DNA of 64,000 nt from UBA6623 sp965248235 (lineage in GTDB: Bacteria; Acidobacteriota; Terriglobia; Bryobacterales; UBA6623): NCBI GenBank assembly GCA_965248235.1, contig CBDFIU010000004.1:1736001-1800000 (forward strand), in the 5' to 3' direction. Positions within the stretch are counted from its first letter, which is position 1, and every line of letters begins with the position of its first letter. Shown in pieces: positions 33,798-41,875 of the stretch. The position numbers and the translations under genes were made by a program. Under the pieces are notes generated by a model that was not told the DNA's origin, ran no database searches, and saw only the letters and a list, made by a program, of their open reading frames with translations.

Positions 33798-34415
33798 ATG
33801 GCCGATTCCACCGACATCGCCGTTTTCGACGATATCGCGCTGGCGAACCAAGCCAAGCAGGGCGACCGTTCCGCCTTCACCGAGCTGGTGAATCGTTACG
33901 CCCCGAAGATCTACCGCACCGCCCGCCACATCACCAAAAACGATCACGACGCCGAGGACGTCTTGCAAGAGACGTTCTTGAAAGCCTACTCGCGCCTCGA
34001 TCAGTTTAGGGGCGACGCGAAATTCCACACCTGGCTGACTCGCATCGGCGTCAACCAGGCGCTGATGAAACTGCGGCGGCGCAAAGACGGTAAGTTTCTG
34101 TCGCTCGATCAGCAAGTCGATACGGCCGAGGGCTCGATTCCCCGCGAGATTGCCTCCGGCGACGCCGACCCGGAGCAGCTGTACGGACAAGCAGAACTAC
34201 GGCGGCAGCTGTCGACAGGCATCGACAGCCTCCCGGAATCCTATCGAACGGTGCTCGTGCTGCGGGATATCGACGGTCTTTCCACCGAAGAGACGGCGGA
34301 GAGTTTGGGGCTGTCCGTTTCGGCGGTGAAGTCTCGATTGTTGCGCGCTCGCCTACAGTTGCGCGACAGGTTGCGAAAAGTATTGGGTCACCATGGGAAC
34401 GACGCGCAAGGTTAA
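33798..34415 (+). CDS. ECF-family RNA polymerase sigma factor
   Basis: The 205-residue alternative sigma factor has region 2 with HITKNDHDAEDVLQETFLKAYSRL and the -10-recognising RLDQFRGDAKFHTWLTRI. Region 4 has SLPESYRTVLVLRDIDGLST followed by the helix-turn-helix EETAESLGLSVSAVKSRLLRAR. The start MADSTDIAVF at 33798 gives the standard N-terminus; an upstream extension to 33696 would be atypical. The downstream anti-sigma gene overlaps its last 23 bp, so the two are translationally coupled. Regulation by the zinc-binding partner is expected. The target genes are unknown; the Crp regulator 500 bp downstream may be one. Confidence 0.94.
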   Translation: MADSTDIAVFDDIALANQAKQGDRSAFTELVNRYAPKIYRTARHITKNDHDAEDVLQETFLKAYSRLDQFRGDAKFHTWLTRIGVNQALMKLRRRKDGKFLSLDQQVDTAEGSIPREIASGDADPEQLYGQAELRRQLSTGIDSLPESYRTVLVLRDIDGLSTEETAESLGLSVSAVKSRLLRARLQLRDRLRKVLGHHGNDAQG

Positions 34416-34644
34416 CTGCCAAACGTTTCTCGACGATGTCGGCAACTTCCTCGACGGGGAATTGGACGCCGAGTTGCGCATCTCCATCGAAGCGCACTTG
34501 GCGAAGTGTCCCGACTGTTGGCTGGTCTTTGACGAAACGAAAAGGACCGTCAAGATCTCCGGCGGCGTCAATTGTCACCCCCTGCCCGAGGATGTCAAAC
34601 AACGGTTGATGAAGACCCTCGAGGAGCATCTGAATCGATCCTAA
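34393..34644 (+). CDS. zinc-finger anti-sigma factor (zf-HC2)
   Basis: The 83-residue cytoplasmic protein has the ZAS motif: CQTFLDDVGNFLDGELD followed by HLAKCPDCW, i.e. His-x3-Cys-x2-Cys plus an N-terminal Cys. It has no membrane segment, so it is of the short soluble type. The gene overlaps the sigma gene by 23 bp, the usual sign of a cognate pair. It should hold the sigma factor inactive until a redox or metal signal changes the zinc site; that signal is inferred from the family only. Confidence 0.9.
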   Translation: MGTTRKVNCQTFLDDVGNFLDGELDAELRISIEAHLAKCPDCWLVFDETKRTVKISGGVNCHPLPEDVKQRLMKTLEEHLNRS

Positions 34645-34909
34645 CCCGCTTTTCTCCAAACCCGTCGGGGCCTGTCGGTTCGATGCGTCGTCGTTCTCAG
34701 ATCCTTTTGTTTCAGTCTCTTTCACCTCTTCAAGGCTCCCAATTCGCTGCAAGGTCGACGTAAACTTTCTCCGCCCCGCCGGTAATCGGGGAAACCTATC
34801 CGCGACTTGCCGGGTCTATTAACTCAGATGTCGGCGCGGAGTCGGCGTGAAGCTGATCGCCGCGCATGTCGAGTACGAGCGGAAGGCCGCTCGGCCGGGA
34901 GGTTCGCTC

Positions 34910-35584
34910 ATGGCGGTTGGTGTGATGAATGCTCCAATGTCGACGACGATTTGGGATGACCCGCTGGTCTTCCTGCCGCGGCGCAAGGCACAGCGTTTCA
35001 ACCGCGACGAGACAATCTACAGCCCCGACGACCCGGCCGACAGCTTGCTGCTGGTGGTCGAGGGTACCGTGAAGCTGAGTCGGATTTCGAGTGCGGGACG
35101 CGAGACCGTGCTGGATTTCTGCTCCGCCGATGCCTTCTTCGGCGAATCCGGCCTGATGGGCCGCCGCGTGCGGGGCGAGTTGGCGGTGGCGCTTGAAGAT
35201 TCGGCCGTCATGGAGTGGTCGGCCGACGACTTGGCGACGTTGATGATGCGCACCCCGGAGTTGGGACCGTCGCTGCTGCGCACCTTCGCCACCAAGCTTT
35301 ATGACGCGGATTCTCGAATCGAAAGCCTGGCCATCGATCAGATTGCACAAAGACTCGTCAAAGTGCTGCTTCGGTTGGGCAATCAGTTCGGCACCCACGA
35401 CGAAACCATGACGCTGCATCTGATGCCCCTCACGCATGAGCTGCTGGCCCGCTATGTCGGGACATCGCGCGAGATTATTACCCAACACATGAGTCAACTA
35501 CGCCGCGACGGCAGGCTCGCTTATTCGCGTTCGGGTATCGACTTCAATCCCGCCGAGCTGAAGAAAACGCTGCCGGCGAGCTAA
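34910..35584 (+). CDS. Crp/Fnr-family transcriptional regulator
   Basis: The 224-residue regulator has an N-terminal cyclic-nucleotide-binding fold (FNRDETIYSPDDPADSLLLV, then GRETVLDFCSADAFFGESGL). A dimer helix and a Crp-type helix-turn-helix follow (LTHELLARYVGTSREIITQH, then MSQLRRDGRL). The typical FGE-SGL phosphate-binding cassette is only partly conserved, and there is no Fnr-type N-terminal Cys cluster, so the ligand is uncertain. Start 34910 is selected because GGGAGG stands 7-8 bp upstream; the frame is open further up without a better signal. It lies downstream of the ECF pair. Confidence 0.92.
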   Translation: MAVGVMNAPMSTTIWDDPLVFLPRRKAQRFNRDETIYSPDDPADSLLLVVEGTVKLSRISSAGRETVLDFCSADAFFGESGLMGRRVRGELAVALEDSAVMEWSADDLATLMMRTPELGPSLLRTFATKLYDADSRIESLAIDQIAQRLVKVLLRLGNQFGTHDETMTLHLMPLTHELLARYVGTSREIITQHMSQLRRDGRLAYSRSGIDFNPAELKKTLPAS

Positions 35585-36060
35585 GCCCAAACCGAACCGC
35601 CCGCGTCACAGGGGCTGTGAAAAATTGGGGACCCTTCCGAAAATCCCCTTCGAGCGTACGGCGGGTTGCGATATAGCCCGATCAGGCCGCACCTGTCGTG
35701 CAGCCGCGGAGCGGCGACGGGAAAGTAGCCCCGGGCTTCAGCCCGGGGATCACGCCAAAAAGCGGCAAGCCCCGGACGGGGCGTAGGAGCATTCGTCCGA
35801 TGCGACTTGACCCAACCGAAACGTTCAGGTCGACGACTCGTCCCCATTTTCATGGCGGTCTTTTCTTCCGAAAATAGACTCGCGAGGTATGGCGCATTAC
35901 GTTTAAGCCTTGTGAGGTCGCAAATATCCTTGAGCCGCGAAGCGGCGACCGGAATCATAGCCCAGCGTGAAGCGAAGCGGAACCCCGGGGTATGCGCCCC
36001 CACCTGGCGGAGCCCTGAAGGGGCGGCGGGGACGTCCTCGCTCCCATTGTTATGGCGGTA
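35585..36060. repeat. about 500-bp non-autonomous repeat unit, first part (split by IS copy E)
   Basis: The unit starts with the terminal motif GGGGCTGTGAAAAATTGGGG at 35611 and ends after IS copy E at about 37146 with ACTGTCCCCCATTTTTT, the inverse of that motif. A second, inverted copy lies at 42976-43450. There the sequence around the IS site is uninterrupted (ATGGCGGTATTATGAATG on the unit strand). The second copy lacks about 45 bp present here near 35728-35775. Confidence 0.8.
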
Positions 36061-37096
36061 GATGGGTATTTACTTGACTCAGGTATTGGGAAATAGCCCC
36101 TACATGTTGTGGTCGTCCGTAGCGCGTGTCGCGGTGCCTCCGACCAGCGATTTGTAGGGTGCCGGTGGCACGGCGACGGCCTGTTGAACCAGGCGGTAAA
36201 AGAGCTTGCCTCGACTTCTGGACTTGCGGCGGTTGAAGCGGAAGGCGAATTCGTCGAGGTAGGAGTCGAGATGCTCGTGACTGACCGCTCCTTGATGCGT
36301 GCCCAGTATCCAGCGCTTCACTAACGACACCACGCGGTGCACCCGGGGGAGCAGTTTCGAGGCGCGCGCCGGTTGCCCCTCCAGGTAGCTCACCTCGTGG
36401 CGATAGCCGTCGCCTTCGAGCGGTTCGTATCCCAGCCAACCGTCGGTATGGACCACGCTGCCGGGTTCGATCGACTCGCCGACGAAGGCCATCAAGCTGT
36501 CCCCGGAGGCGTTGGGAATGGTGCGTATCCGAACCCGCCCGATGCCGGCACCATCTTCCTCGGCCGCTACTACAATCAGCGCCTTAGCGTCGGTTTGGCG
36601 ACCGCGCACGCCCTCCTCCAAGCCTCCTAAGTAAGTCTCGTCAACCTCCACGCGCCCGCTGAGCCGATCGCGTCCGGGCCGCACCATGGCGCGCCGGAGC
36701 TTATGCAACCAAGTCCAGGCCGTTTTGCAGCTGCCCAGGCCCAACACCCGCTGCAAGCCCAGCGCGCTCGCCCCGTTCTTCTGGCTCGTGAGCCACCACA
36801 TGGCTCGAAACCAACTCTGGAGGGGTTGGCGGGTGTCTTGAAATATTGTGCCCGCCGTTGGAGAAGCTTGATGCCCGCAGCCGGCGCACTCCAGCAGCGC
36901 TGTCCGCACCGCCCACGCTTTGTCGTGCCCGCATCGCGGACAACGAAAACCCTCCGGCCAGCGGAGTTGACACAGATACTCTCGACAGGCCTGCTCGGTG
37001 GCGAAACGCGCCTCGAACTCGGCCAGATTCCGAGGATAATCTTCCATTTCCCCGATCCTACATCCTGTGGTCACCTGAGTCAAGTAAATACCCATC
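36061..37096 (-). mobile_element. IS1595-family insertion sequence, copy E
   Basis: A 1036-bp full-length copy in minus orientation with perfect terminal repeats. The target duplication is TGGCGGTA (left) and TGGCGATA (right). Comparison with the uninterrupted second repeat unit shows that the left form is original and the right one mutated after insertion. Confidence 0.95.
36100..37047 (-). CDS. IS1595-family transposase, copy E
   Basis: 315 residues, uninterrupted. It differs from copy A by Y107C (LGSCKTAW) within the coding region. One more base change lies in the leader just before the ATG. The catalytic residues are unchanged. Confidence 0.94.
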   Translation of the reverse strand: MEDYPRNLAEFEARFATEQACREYLCQLRWPEGFRCPRCGHDKAWAVRTALLECAGCGHQASPTAGTIFQDTRQPLQSWFRAMWWLTSQKNGASALGLQRVLGLGSCKTAWTWLHKLRRAMVRPGRDRLSGRVEVDETYLGGLEEGVRGRQTDAKALIVVAAEEDGAGIGRVRIRTIPNASGDSLMAFVGESIEPGSVVHTDGWLGYEPLEGDGYRHEVSYLEGQPARASKLLPRVHRVVSLVKRWILGTHQGAVSHEHLDSYLDEFAFRFNRRKSRSRGKLFYRLVQQAVAVPPAPYKSLVGGTATRATDDHNM

Positions 37097-37153
37097 TGGC
37101 GATATTATGAATGCCACGCTTTCATGGGAACCGACTGTCCCCCATTTTTTCCG

Positions 37154-38311
37154 TCAGTTCGCGCCATTCGGCCGCAGGCTCTTGCGGCGCACGTAGGCGA
37201 CCAGATCGGCCTGGGTACGGACCAAGCAGTATCGCGGTCCGGATTCGATCAGAGCCACCGCGGTCCCTTCGGCCAGCGTGCCATCGGGGCGGCCCCCTGT
37301 CGGCGTTCCAATAAAGTACCCCGTCTTGCGGCGTAGGCGATGTGTAAAGCGGGTCGACTCTTTTGTATCACCCCGCCAACCCGGCGGCAGCTCCACAACA
37401 TAAGCGACTCCGCTCGGCCGAGGACGACTTTCGTTGACCACCACCAGGCTCTTTCCCGCTTCGAACCAACCCAGGCCTTCCCAGTTGGTTCCGCGCATGT
37501 CGGGCGGCGCGATCTTGTCAAGGTCAAGCGGTTCACCCAGTCGTTCGCCTGCTGTCGAGAAACGTTGCAGCCAATGGTGCTTGTACTCCCTGTTGCCAGC
37601 CGAGTTGCCTGAGCTGAGCAGCACGATGAACTCCCATTCTCTATTCCGTCCGCGATGCCAGACCAAGTCGGGCGCTCGAAAACGTTGCGACCGCGGCTCC
37701 TCTCCCGGCGGTAGCGGGACGTCCAATTCCACAGCGTCTCTCGTCGGGACAAGCAAACCTCGTCGGCCGCTCCCCACCGTATGAACCGCCACCAGCGGCT
37801 TGAGCGCCGTGCGACCCGCGCTCAGTTGCAGCGAAGTCGGCAAGTGAGCGTACTCGGGATAGCCGCCTTCCCACAACACCGCCACCAGCGATGACCGGCC
37901 TCGACCCGCCCGCACCGCGACGCCCTCCAGCCCGCGCTTGCCGAACTCGCTGAAGGGGGCCCCGTAGGTCGCGACCACGCCATCGGAGCACAGCAGCATC
38001 CGCAGCCGCTCCGACAGCACGACGACCCGTCCGTCGCGCAACACCTCGATCGACTCCAGATCGCTCACGAAGGGGCTCGACTGAATCGAAACCCTCTGCA
38101 CTTCGGCGCCGCCAAGAGGAATCGTCGGCCCCACGCGACCGTCCAGCGGAATCCGAAAATAGACGCCCGGGTGTCCGTCGTCGACGACCAGAAGGTCATC
38201 GCCCACGCGCGCAACCCCCGAGGCTTCCGTCAGCGAAACCGAGTCGGCCCAAGCCGCGCCGACAAAGAGCGGGCACAGCGCGGCGGCCGTCACTGCGAGA
38301 ACGCGGTGCAT
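37154..38311 (-). CDS. exported beta-propeller protein (SdiA-regulated/phytase-esterase-like), C-terminal SH3-like tail
   Basis: The 385-residue protein starts at ATG 38311 (MHRVLAVTAAALCPLFVGAA), with a clear signal peptide cleaved near WADS and AGGCG upstream. The body has repeating beta-propeller strands such as GVARVGDDLLVVDDGHPGVY and SDLESIEVLRDGRVVVLSER. A DLESIE-type segment, NWEGLGWFEAGKSLVVVNES and KHHWLQRF are typical of propellers annotated as SdiA-regulated or esterase-like phytase. The last 50 residues (GTAVALIESGPRYCLVRTQA) look like an SH3-type domain. The enzymatic role is unproven. It lies just downstream of IS copy E on the same strand, so IS read-through would not enter it from its promoter side. 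Confidence 0.65.
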   Translation of the reverse strand: MHRVLAVTAAALCPLFVGAAWADSVSLTEASGVARVGDDLLVVDDGHPGVYFRIPLDGRVGPTIPLGGAEVQRVSIQSSPFVSDLESIEVLRDGRVVVLSERLRMLLCSDGVVATYGAPFSEFGKRGLEGVAVRAGRGRSSLVAVLWEGGYPEYAHLPTSLQLSAGRTALKPLVAVHTVGSGRRGLLVPTRDAVELDVPLPPGEEPRSQRFRAPDLVWHRGRNREWEFIVLLSSGNSAGNREYKHHWLQRFSTAGERLGEPLDLDKIAPPDMRGTNWEGLGWFEAGKSLVVVNESRPRPSGVAYVVELPPGWRGDTKESTRFTHRLRRKTGYFIGTPTGGRPDGTLAEGTAVALIESGPRYCLVRTQADLVAYVRRKSLRPNGAN

Positions 38312-38454
38312 ATCGCCTAGTTCCAGTCTAGTCAAAGACGTTGGGGGCCCGGAGTCCGTTACCCAACTCCAACGCGCCATTGCGGCGGCCAAGCGTTCAA
38401 CGGTTTGCAATGGACACGAACGAGCTGCCCCGGCGCGGAGGAAACCGCTAGCCA

Positions 38455-38550
38455 ACCAGAGCCGCATCGCCACGCGATGCGGTCACTCACGAATAGTGCC
38501 TTGCCGCCAAACAAACTTTTTCAAGCGGTCGTGCCGCTAGGACCAATGCT
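38455..38550. repeat. intergenic repeat, uninterrupted partner of 17440-17640
   Basis: It contains GCATCGCCACGCGATGCGGT and the inverse of the CGCTTGAAAAAG/TTTGGCGGCAA motif seen at 17462-17500. It shows the pre-insertion sequence of the site occupied by the 108-bp element there. Confidence 0.65.
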
Positions 38551-38559
38551 CTTCGCTTA

Positions 38560-38912
38560 AGGATTTTATGGAGAGCGAACCGCGTTGTTTCGTCGCAAAC
38601 ACGACATGAACCAATGAGGTGGACGAAAGCCCTGAGCCCATGTTCGGGGCTCCCGACGGCGGAGCCCGAGGGCGCGAGTTGACCGAACTCACACGCACTT
38701 ACGAACACGCGGTAATTCATAAATTGAGGCTCCTGCCGCCCTTACAGGGCTCTTCCGGGTGGGGGTTCCGCCCAGGGTTCCGCCTTCGGCTCCACCCTGG
38801 GCTACATTCCGGCCGCCGCTTCGCGGCTCACGAGGTTTGCGGTCTTGCCGGACAAGGTTTTGGATGTCGAGAACGCGTCCGGATGGCTAGGTGAACGGTA
38901 TTGGGGCTAGGC
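38560..38912. repeat. block of dispersed GC-rich intergenic modules
   Basis: Same module order as 29530-29880: GAGAGCGAACCGCGTTGTT, the GGGTTCCGCCTTCGGCTCC and CCGGCCGCCGCTTCGCGGCT pair, then GGTTTTGGATGTCGAGAACG. Its right end (GGTATTGGGGCTAGG) overlaps the TAG stop of the aldo/keto reductase gene. Confidence 0.75.
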
Positions 38913-39872
38913 TCCTTGATAGTCCCAGTTGCGTCCGCCGTGCGAGGCGGTGAGGATATCGCGTTTCCAGTCCTCGAGCCGCGGGCCCGACAGCTTTTGC
39001 GCTTTGTCGCGCATCAGCGCCATTTCGGCCGGGTCAAGCTGCTTGAACTCTTGCGCGAAGCGCACGTCGTCCTCGATTTGTCCGAGGGTCGTGCAGCCCA
39101 CCGCCAAGCAGTGAATCGGCAAACTCAGGGCATAGTGAATGCACTTTTTCGCGCTGAACATTTGCAACAGCTTGGCGTTGGCCGTGCTCTTCATGCCCTG
39201 GATGCCCATGCCGCGTTCGATGGCTTTCGGCAGAACCTGGTGCTCGAAGCTCATGTAGGAGGGGTCGGCCGCGTTGAGCGGCATTAGAATCGTGTCGTAG
39301 CCGTCATAGAGCTCGAGCATCTTCAAGTGAGCGGCCGGGTCGTGATGCCCGGTGAAGCCGATAAAGCGGCACTTGCCGGCTTTCTTGGCGGCGTCGAAAG
39401 CTTCGATGGCGCCGCCGGGGGCGAAGATCTTTTCGAGATCCTCGTCGGAGTTGACGGAGTGAATTTGCCACAGATCGACGTAGTCGAGCTTCATGCGTTT
39501 GAGCGACAAGTGCAGTTCGGCTTCGGCGCCTTCGCGAGTACGATCGGTCGATTTTGTGGTGATGAAGACGTCTTTGCGGACTTCCGACAAGACAGCGCCG
39601 TAGACTTCCTCGGAGCGCCCACGCCAATAGCCGTGGGCGTTGTCGAAATAGTTGATGCCGAGATCATAGGCGCGCCGGGTGATGGCTTTGGCTTCGTCGA
39701 AGGTGTTCAGCGGGAAGCGCCCGCCGGCTTGGCCGATCACGGTGAGCCTTTCGCCGGTCTTGCCGAAAGTGCGTTTCGGGATGTCCCCGGGTTGCAGTTT
39801 CGCGCTTGGTCCGGGCACGACCGCGGCGGTTAACCCGGTCAGCGTACCTCCGACAAAATGACGACGTTTCAT
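38907..39872 (-). CDS. aldo/keto reductase, probably Tat-exported
   Basis: The 321-residue protein starts at ATG 39872 behind GGAGGGATC. The N-terminus MKRRHFVGGTLTGLTAAVVP has the twin-arginine pattern RRxF followed by a hydrophobic stretch, so periplasmic export is likely. The (beta/alpha)8 core shows the AKR tetrad: Asp in NYFDNAHGYW, Tyr in GYW, Lys in FITTKSTD and a His in LWQIHSV. The C-terminal part lacks the 4Fe-4S cysteines of some AKR relatives. It reduces or oxidises an unknown carbonyl substrate. The stop codon TAG lies at the edge of a dispersed repeat. It is divergent from the DUF4097-like gene. Confidence 0.9.
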   Translation of the reverse strand: MKRRHFVGGTLTGLTAAVVPGPSAKLQPGDIPKRTFGKTGERLTVIGQAGGRFPLNTFDEAKAITRRAYDLGINYFDNAHGYWRGRSEEVYGAVLSEVRKDVFITTKSTDRTREGAEAELHLSLKRMKLDYVDLWQIHSVNSDEDLEKIFAPGGAIEAFDAAKKAGKCRFIGFTGHHDPAAHLKMLELYDGYDTILMPLNAADPSYMSFEHQVLPKAIERGMGIQGMKSTANAKLLQMFSAKKCIHYALSLPIHCLAVGCTTLGQIEDDVRFAQEFKQLDPAEMALMRDKAQKLSGPRLEDWKRDILTASHGGRNWDYQGA

Positions 39873-39916
39873 GATCCCTCCTTCGAAAAGGCCTTGACGG
39901 CGAGGCCGCGGGCCGG

Positions 39917-39961
39917 CTAGCCCGCATTTCTCATCGCCTGACGGGCAAAGCACACGATAGG
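39917..39961. repeat. left-arm fragment of the long intergenic palindrome
   Basis: TAGCCCGCATTTCTCATCGC and CTGACGGGCAAAGCACACG match the first 45 bp of palindrome copy 1 almost exactly. The second arm is missing. Unlike the full copies at 12256 and 23869, it lies between divergent genes. Confidence 0.8.
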
Positions 39962-40134
39962 CATCATACCATGGGGCGCACTTGGACCTTCCGCGATTTT
40001 CTTCACCGCCCCCGACCGGCGTAGTGTGAGACGAGGACGGGCGGAAGCACGGAGACGCGCGTGGCTCGGTTTGGGATACGGTTGGGAACAAATGCCGCGA
40101 TGCCGACGTAGATACCGCTGAGAGGGAGGCTGTC

Positions 40135-40902
40135 ATGTTACGAGGTACTGTAATCGTCGCCGCCGTGGTGCTGTTTTCAGCTTGCGGCGAGTTGCCCTGG
40201 GGCGAGGATGTTCGCGAAACGTTTGAAACGACGGTGCAGCTTGATCTTGACGGGCGGCTTGCGATTGAGAACACCAACGGCTCGATCCAAATTGAAACGT
40301 GGGACCGCGACGAAGTTCATATCGAAGCGCGTAAGTCGGCCTCAAGCGCGCGCGCCCTCGACCGGCTCGAAATCGAAGTGGAGGGGGAGGGCCGGCGAGT
40401 CGACGTACGCACGCGCTTTCGCGGACTGGGCTGGTGGGGAAGCGGAGGCGAGGTGGAATACCGACTGCGGGTTCCCGAGACGGCCGACGTCGAGGCCGAG
40501 ACGGTCAACGGAATGGTGCGGATCGAGAGTTTGGCCGGCGACGCTCATGCCAAGACCGTGAACGGCGGGGTGCGAGTGGACGACTGCGAAGGGGCCGTCG
40601 AAGCCGGTACGGTCAACGGCCACGTCGAGGTCCATTACGGTGATGTTTCGGGTGGCAAAGAGCATGACTTCGCGACCGTGAATGGCGCCGTGGACGTCTA
40701 TCTACCCTCGGATGTCGAGGGTAGATTCAGCGCCAGAACCGTTAACGGCAGCATCAAGACCGATTTCCCGCTCACGGTGCACGGGATGAAAGTGGTCGGG
40801 CCCAAATGGGTCGATGAGACGATCGGGAAAGGCGGCGCCGAGTTCTCGTTCAACACGGTCAATGGATCGATAGGGATCCATCGGGCGGAAACCGAGATTT
40901 AG
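40135..40902 (+). CDS. DUF4097-like beta-helix lipoprotein
   Basis: The 255-residue exported protein has a lipobox (VLFSACGEL, Cys17), so it is probably anchored in a membrane. The mature part is a right-handed beta structure built on repeats with a TVNG or NTNG turn: IENTNGSIQIE, AETVNGMVRIE, AKTVNGGVRVD, AGTVNGHVEVH, FATVNGAVDVY, ARTVNGSIKTD and FNTVNGSIGIH. This is the hallmark of DUF4097/head-GIN-type adhesin-like proteins, found in many bacteria with a putative role in envelope stress or anti-sigma contexts. GGGAGG lies 9 bp before the ATG. No partner gene is adjacent. Confidence 0.88.
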   Translation: MLRGTVIVAAVVLFSACGELPWGEDVRETFETTVQLDLDGRLAIENTNGSIQIETWDRDEVHIEARKSASSARALDRLEIEVEGEGRRVDVRTRFRGLGWWGSGGEVEYRLRVPETADVEAETVNGMVRIESLAGDAHAKTVNGGVRVDDCEGAVEAGTVNGHVEVHYGDVSGGKEHDFATVNGAVDVYLPSDVEGRFSARTVNGSIKTDFPLTVHGMKVVGPKWVDETIGKGGAEFSFNTVNGSIGIHRAETEI

Positions 40903-41290
40903 ATTTCGATTCTGAGTGTGCGACAACGAGGCGGGTTGGATGACAGGCTTCGATCCCGCCGCCCTTAGGTTGTTGCCATGTGGCACTACGCGCATGTTGG
41001 GACCGCGGAGGCCGAGGCAAGAAACAAGCTAAGGAGGACGTTCCGATTGGCCGGGGATGCGTCGAACAGTTGCGCCTACGCCCCGTCCGGGGCTTCTTGG
41101 TGTTGTGGGTCGGGACCCCGGGTTCCGCTTCGCTCCACCTGGGGCTACTATCCATGCCCCATCCGGGGGCGAGGCCATGAGAGATCTCGGGCGTAGAGAG
41201 CCTGGGCGGGTGTCGCGCATCCGCCGTTTTCCTTTGGCGCTGAACGGCCGCGTCGCATACCGCTTGCCGAGGGGCTGTGAAAAAATCGGT
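40903..41290. other. intergenic region with GC-rich modules
   Basis: No gene was seen. CGCCCCGTCCGGGGCTTC near 41078 and GGGGCTACTATCCATGCCCC near 41141 are modules shared with 22060-22710. GGGGCTGTGAAAAAATCGG at 41274-41292 is an end of the non-autonomous element family. Confidence 0.6.
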
Positions 41291-41404
41291 GACATCCATG
41301 ATAGGTATCTGTCAAGTGTCCGCAAGGGGTGGACGCAGTCAGCCCGCTGTTGGTGAGGGATGGGTGATGGAGAAAGGGCGAAGCAATCGTCGCTCTCGAT
41401 TCGG

Positions 41405-41569
41405 GTCGGGTGAGCGACGCTCGGAGTCCATCGCCCTCGTATTAGGGGGGTTGGGCGGCTGAGCGGGTTCAGTCAAGGGCGCGCAGCGGCGAAGCGAACC
41501 CTTGACGGGTTCCGCTCAGCCGCTTATTGGAAGATTTTCGAGGGCGATGGACGGCCCTCGTCACCCGAC
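41405..41569. repeat. 165-nt nested perfect-stem palindrome
   Basis: Four nested stems are perfect: GTCGGGTGA/TCACCCGAC (41405/41561), GTCCATCGCCCTCG/CGAGGGCGATGGAC (41426/41539), GCGGCTGAGCGG/CCGCTCAGCCGC (41455/41512) and GTCAAGGG/CCCTTGAC (41472/41499). Together they form one long interrupted hairpin with a loop near 41480-41498. It is not repeated elsewhere in the window. It lies about 300 bp downstream of the IS110-family transposase gene and may belong to that element, or it may be an independent structured RNA or palindrome. Confidence 0.75.
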
Positions 41570-41875
41570 GCAGGTCCGGCGTTGGCGGATCAGAGTCCGC
41601 GTGATTGGTGGCGTCTTGCCACGCCTACGAACTCCCGTCACCGAATCGCATTCACTTCGATCACCGCCCGCCTCGGGCGCGACCAGACATCCATGAGCCG
41701 CCTCGGGCACGCCAAGGCGCGCCGTCGCGGAAGATTCAGTTCGGGTCCAACAAAGTCGATTCCGCCGGCCTCGAAACAGTCACCATGCCGTCTCGGGCGC
41801 CGCCGCGGCGGAGCCGTTACGGAGTCACCGAACGCCGAGGCCCGGCGGAAAGTCGTTCAGCGCATCGCTACGTCG
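41570..41875. other. non-coding region downstream of the first IS110-family transposase
   Basis: About 300 bp with no gene. A short motif, CTCGGGC followed by G/A-C, recurs at 41672, 41702 and 41792. If the IS110 element extends this far, this stretch could hold a 3' non-coding end; the element boundary could not be fixed. Confidence 0.4.

Noticed and set aside
34640..34690. Another arm of the long palindrome after the anti-sigma gene
   Set aside because: TAACCCGCTTTTCTCC resembles the palindrome end but the similarity fades within about 20 bp, too little to call.
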